A stretch of DNA of 40,480 nucleotides from JAFEBO01 sp044375915 (lineage in GTDB: Bacteria; Planctomycetota; Phycisphaerae; Phycisphaerales; UBA1924), in the NCBI GenBank assembly GCA_044375915.1, contig JBILLU010000005.1, forward strand, positions 1 to 40,480. The letters run 5' to 3'. This document shows positions 39,049-40,480 of the stretch, piece after piece (position 1 is the stretch's first letter; every line of letters starts with the position of its first letter). A model generated the notes under the pieces. That model searched no databases. It was not told where the DNA came from and was given only the letters and a program-made list of their open reading frames with translations. The translations under genes and the position numbers were made by a program.

Positions 39049-40041
39049 ATGAACCACAACACCCGCGTCTACGACTCGATCATCGAGATGCTCCCCAGCG
39101 AGGAGAATCCCTCGCCGTTGGTGCGGGTGAATCGCCTCAACCCCGCGCGGGAGACGTTCACGCTCTACGCCAAACTGGAGTGGCAGAACCCGTTCGGATC
39201 GGTGAAGGACCGTGCCGCGTGGCAGATGATCCAGGACCTCGAAGCCCGCGGCCAGCTCGAGCATCCCGAGTCGCACGAGAAGCGCGCCACCTCGGGCCGC
39301 GGCATCGTCGAGCCGACCAGCGGCAACACCGGCCTCAGCCTCGCCGCCCTCGCCGGCGTGCGTGGCTATTCGATGCGTGCGGTGGTGCCGCAAAAGGTGC
39401 CGGTTGAGAAGCGGGTGCTGCTGCGGCTGCTCGGGGCCGACGTGGATGTCATCAACGACCAGATGTGCCCCAGCCCCGGCATGGGCGAGGGCTCGATCGG
39501 CATCGCGCGGTCCTACGCCAAAGCGCAGGGCGATCGCTACGTCATGCCGAATCAATACGAGAACGACCTCAACGTGCAGGCCCACATCCGCACCACCGGA
39601 CCCGAGATCTGGCGTCAGACCGATGGCAAGGTCACGCACGTTTTCGTCTCGCTGGGCACCAGCGGCACGGCGACGGGACTTTCGAAGTTCCTGAAGGCTA
39701 AGAACCCCGCGATCAAGATCATCGCCGTGCAGCCCAGCGAGGGGCACGACGTGCCCGGCTTGCGGAACAAGAGCGAGCTGCATGTCACCAAGCTCTTCGA
39801 CGAGTCGCTGATCGATGAGATCCTCGAGATCCCCTTCGAACTCGCGTACACGCGGGCGGTCGAGCTCGCTCGCGCCGAGGGGCTGCTCGCCGGCCCCAGC
39901 AGCGGCCTGATTTACGAGGGCGCCCGCCGCTTCCTCGAGCGCGACACGAATCAGAAAGGCGTCGGCGTCATGATCTTCTGCGACAACGCGTTCAAGTACG
40001 TGTCGAGTTTCGCGAAGCACATCCCGGAGCTCGCCGAGTGA
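39049..40041 (+). CDS. cysK: Cysteine synthase family protein (O-acetylserine sulfhydrylase-like)
   Basis: 330 residues, fold-type II PLP enzyme. NPFGSVKDRAAWQM contains the Schiff-base Lys53, PTSGNTGLSLAALAG is the substrate loop, and GTSGTATGLSKFLK binds the cofactor phosphate. LLAGPSSGLIYEGA near the C-terminus contains the conserved Ser. It makes cysteine from activated serine and sulfide; whether the donor is O-acetylserine (CysK/CysM) or O-phosphoserine is not settled by these motifs. GGGGAG lies 5 nt before the ATG. Upstream is the Cys-rich short ORF at 38721. Confidence 0.9.
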   Translation: MNHNTRVYDSIIEMLPSEENPSPLVRVNRLNPARETFTLYAKLEWQNPFGSVKDRAAWQMIQDLEARGQLEHPESHEKRATSGRGIVEPTSGNTGLSLAALAGVRGYSMRAVVPQKVPVEKRVLLRLLGADVDVINDQMCPSPGMGEGSIGIARSYAKAQGDRYVMPNQYENDLNVQAHIRTTGPEIWRQTDGKVTHVFVSLGTSGTATGLSKFLKAKNPAIKIIAVQPSEGHDVPGLRNKSELHVTKLFDESLIDEILEIPFELAYTRAVELARAEGLLAGPSSGLIYEGARRFLERDTNQKGVGVMIFCDNAFKYVSSFAKHIPELAE

Positions 40042-40051
40042 TCCGTCTCGA

Positions 40052-40081
40052 AACGAGCCCCGAGCGTCAGGGAGTGGGTCA
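40052..40081 (+). repeat. SPERER-type repeat, third copy
   Basis: AACGAGCCCCGAGCGTCAGG followed by GAGTGGGTCA, matching the elements at 26442 and 26791 apart from GTCAGG in place of GTGAGC. It lies 10 nt after the cysteine synthase stop. Confidence 0.8.
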
Positions 40082-40169
40082 CTGACGAGCCGAAGCACAC
40101 CAGCAACGAACCTGGCGATCGCCAGAAACAAGCAGGAGAGAGGGTCTGGGGGGAGAGAGGAGTGGGGGA

Positions 40170-40310
40170 ATGTCGGAGGTTGAAGAGAGTCTTCAGGAGG
40201 TTCGCATGTCGGAGAATCGAGCCGCGCGTCGGCCCCATGCCCGCTACTACCACGAGCGCCGCGGGCCGCTGAAATGTTGGCGCTTCCGCGCCGACGGCGA
40301 GAAATGTTGA
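40170..40310 (+). CDS. Short ORF with strong ribosome-binding site, 46 residues
   Basis: Starts MSEVEESLQEVRMSENRAAR and continues with a basic Arg/His/Tyr-rich stretch, ending LKCWRFRADGEKC. GGAG is 7 nt before the first ATG; an internal in-frame ATG at 40206 also has AGGAGG 5 nt upstream. Followed by two hairpins and a T-tract. No family recognised. Two well-placed ribosome-binding sites and a terminator right after it support it being expressed. Confidence 0.5.
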   Translation: MSEVEESLQEVRMSENRAARRPHARYYHERRGPLKCWRFRADGEKC

Positions 40311-40321
40311 GCTGGCTCCTC

Positions 40322-40382
40322 GAGGTCCCTGATTCGAGTCGGGGCCTCATCCCGTGACCGGCGGGGCGCCGGTTTTCTGTTC
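40322..40382 (+). terminator. Two hairpins with T-tract after the short ORF
   Basis: Hairpin 1 is GAGGTCCC / GGGGCCTC at 40322-40348 (one G-T pair). Hairpin 2 is ACCGGC-GGGGC-GCCGGT at 40357-40373 followed by TTTTCTGTT, a canonical intrinsic terminator. The remaining 98 nt to the window edge show no gene. Confidence 0.8.
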
Positions 40383-40480
40383 CCCGGCGTCCCGCCGAGT
40401 TTTTCTGCGTCCTATTCCCAATCCCGCGCCGTTCGCTAGCTCGCGATCGCACGGCGCGATACCGGATCCCCAATCAATCA

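Noticed and set aside
40329..40345. tRNA-like T-arm (CCCTG-ATTCGAGT-CGGGG)
   Set aside because: The loop is 8 nt rather than 7 when the stem is paired, and no anticodon, D-arm or acceptor stem can be built around it.
38743..40473. A long minus-strand open frame of 576 codons across the cysteine synthase gene
   Set aside because: It is the antisense of a clear PLP enzyme in GC-rich DNA, has no motif, and its composition (Arg/His/Asp/Glu-rich) is that of a shadow frame.

Overview
The window is about 40 kb of GC-rich bacterial chromosome, most likely from a planctomycete of the Phycisphaerae/Phycisphaerales type. The indications are a secreted M1 peptidase ending in a two-repeat dockerin-like tail (CPADLNND... 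plus DINGDG...), an ECF-like sigma factor followed by a membrane-anchored serine/threonine kinase, a membrane protein starting with a CxxC...CxxC zinc ribbon, many prepilin-like proteins, GTG/TTG starts, and short palindromic repeats that read as NPTRKRG, SPRERGED or SPERER when translated. No rRNA, tRNA, CRISPR array, insertion sequence or phage was found. The assignment is inference from gene content; no marker gene was aligned.

Layout. 1-7.3 kb: a fasciclin-domain protein (cut by the left edge), an OmpA-like lipoprotein, a class I aminotransferase, a large secreted M1 peptidase, a DUF1015 protein and a small DUF3568-like lipoprotein. 7.3-14.2 kb: PurL with a fused tandem PurS-like N-terminus, a eukaryotic-type (GT3) glycogen synthase overlapping RNase HI, and an SGNH-type hydrolase. 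14.4-21.2 kb: a type IV pilus/pseudopilus block, PilT-PilC-PilV-like-giant PilX-like-PilW-like, all on the + strand. 21.4-23.7 kb: an unrecognised conserved gene and a fumarylacetoacetase gene broken by an internal deletion. 23.8-26.8 kb: a zinc-ribbon membrane protein and a helix-turn-helix-like gene riddled with palindromic repeats. 26.9-31.4 kb: an acyl-CoA desaturase and an envelope/stress cluster (YqjD/YqjE-like operon with a 38-residue membrane protein, a DUF892 ferritin-like protein, an HMA-like protein and a small basic protein), then an SMR transporter. 31.5-38.6 kb: ECF sigma factor plus kinase, M48 lipoprotein metalloprotease, UbiE/MenG, a prepilin and an unknown membrane protein. 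38.7-40.4 kb: a Cys-rich short ORF ahead of a cysteine synthase, then another short ORF with a terminator.

The most striking feature is not a gene. A family of inverted elements built from tandem octamers (CGTCTCTN, CGTCGCTN or CTCTGTGN in one arm and the complement in the other) occurs at least six times. One copy fills the 3'-3' gap at 5.2 kb, one fills the pilT-pilC gap, one lies upstream of purL, and two sit in frame inside purL. Several other hairpin repeat families occur in gaps and inside the gene at 25.5-26.6 kb. One two-hairpin family shows compensatory base changes between its two copies, which suggests the fold is selected. Other candidates are the Cys-codon short ORF before the cysteine synthase (possible attenuator) and a nested hairpin in the leader of the HMA-like gene.
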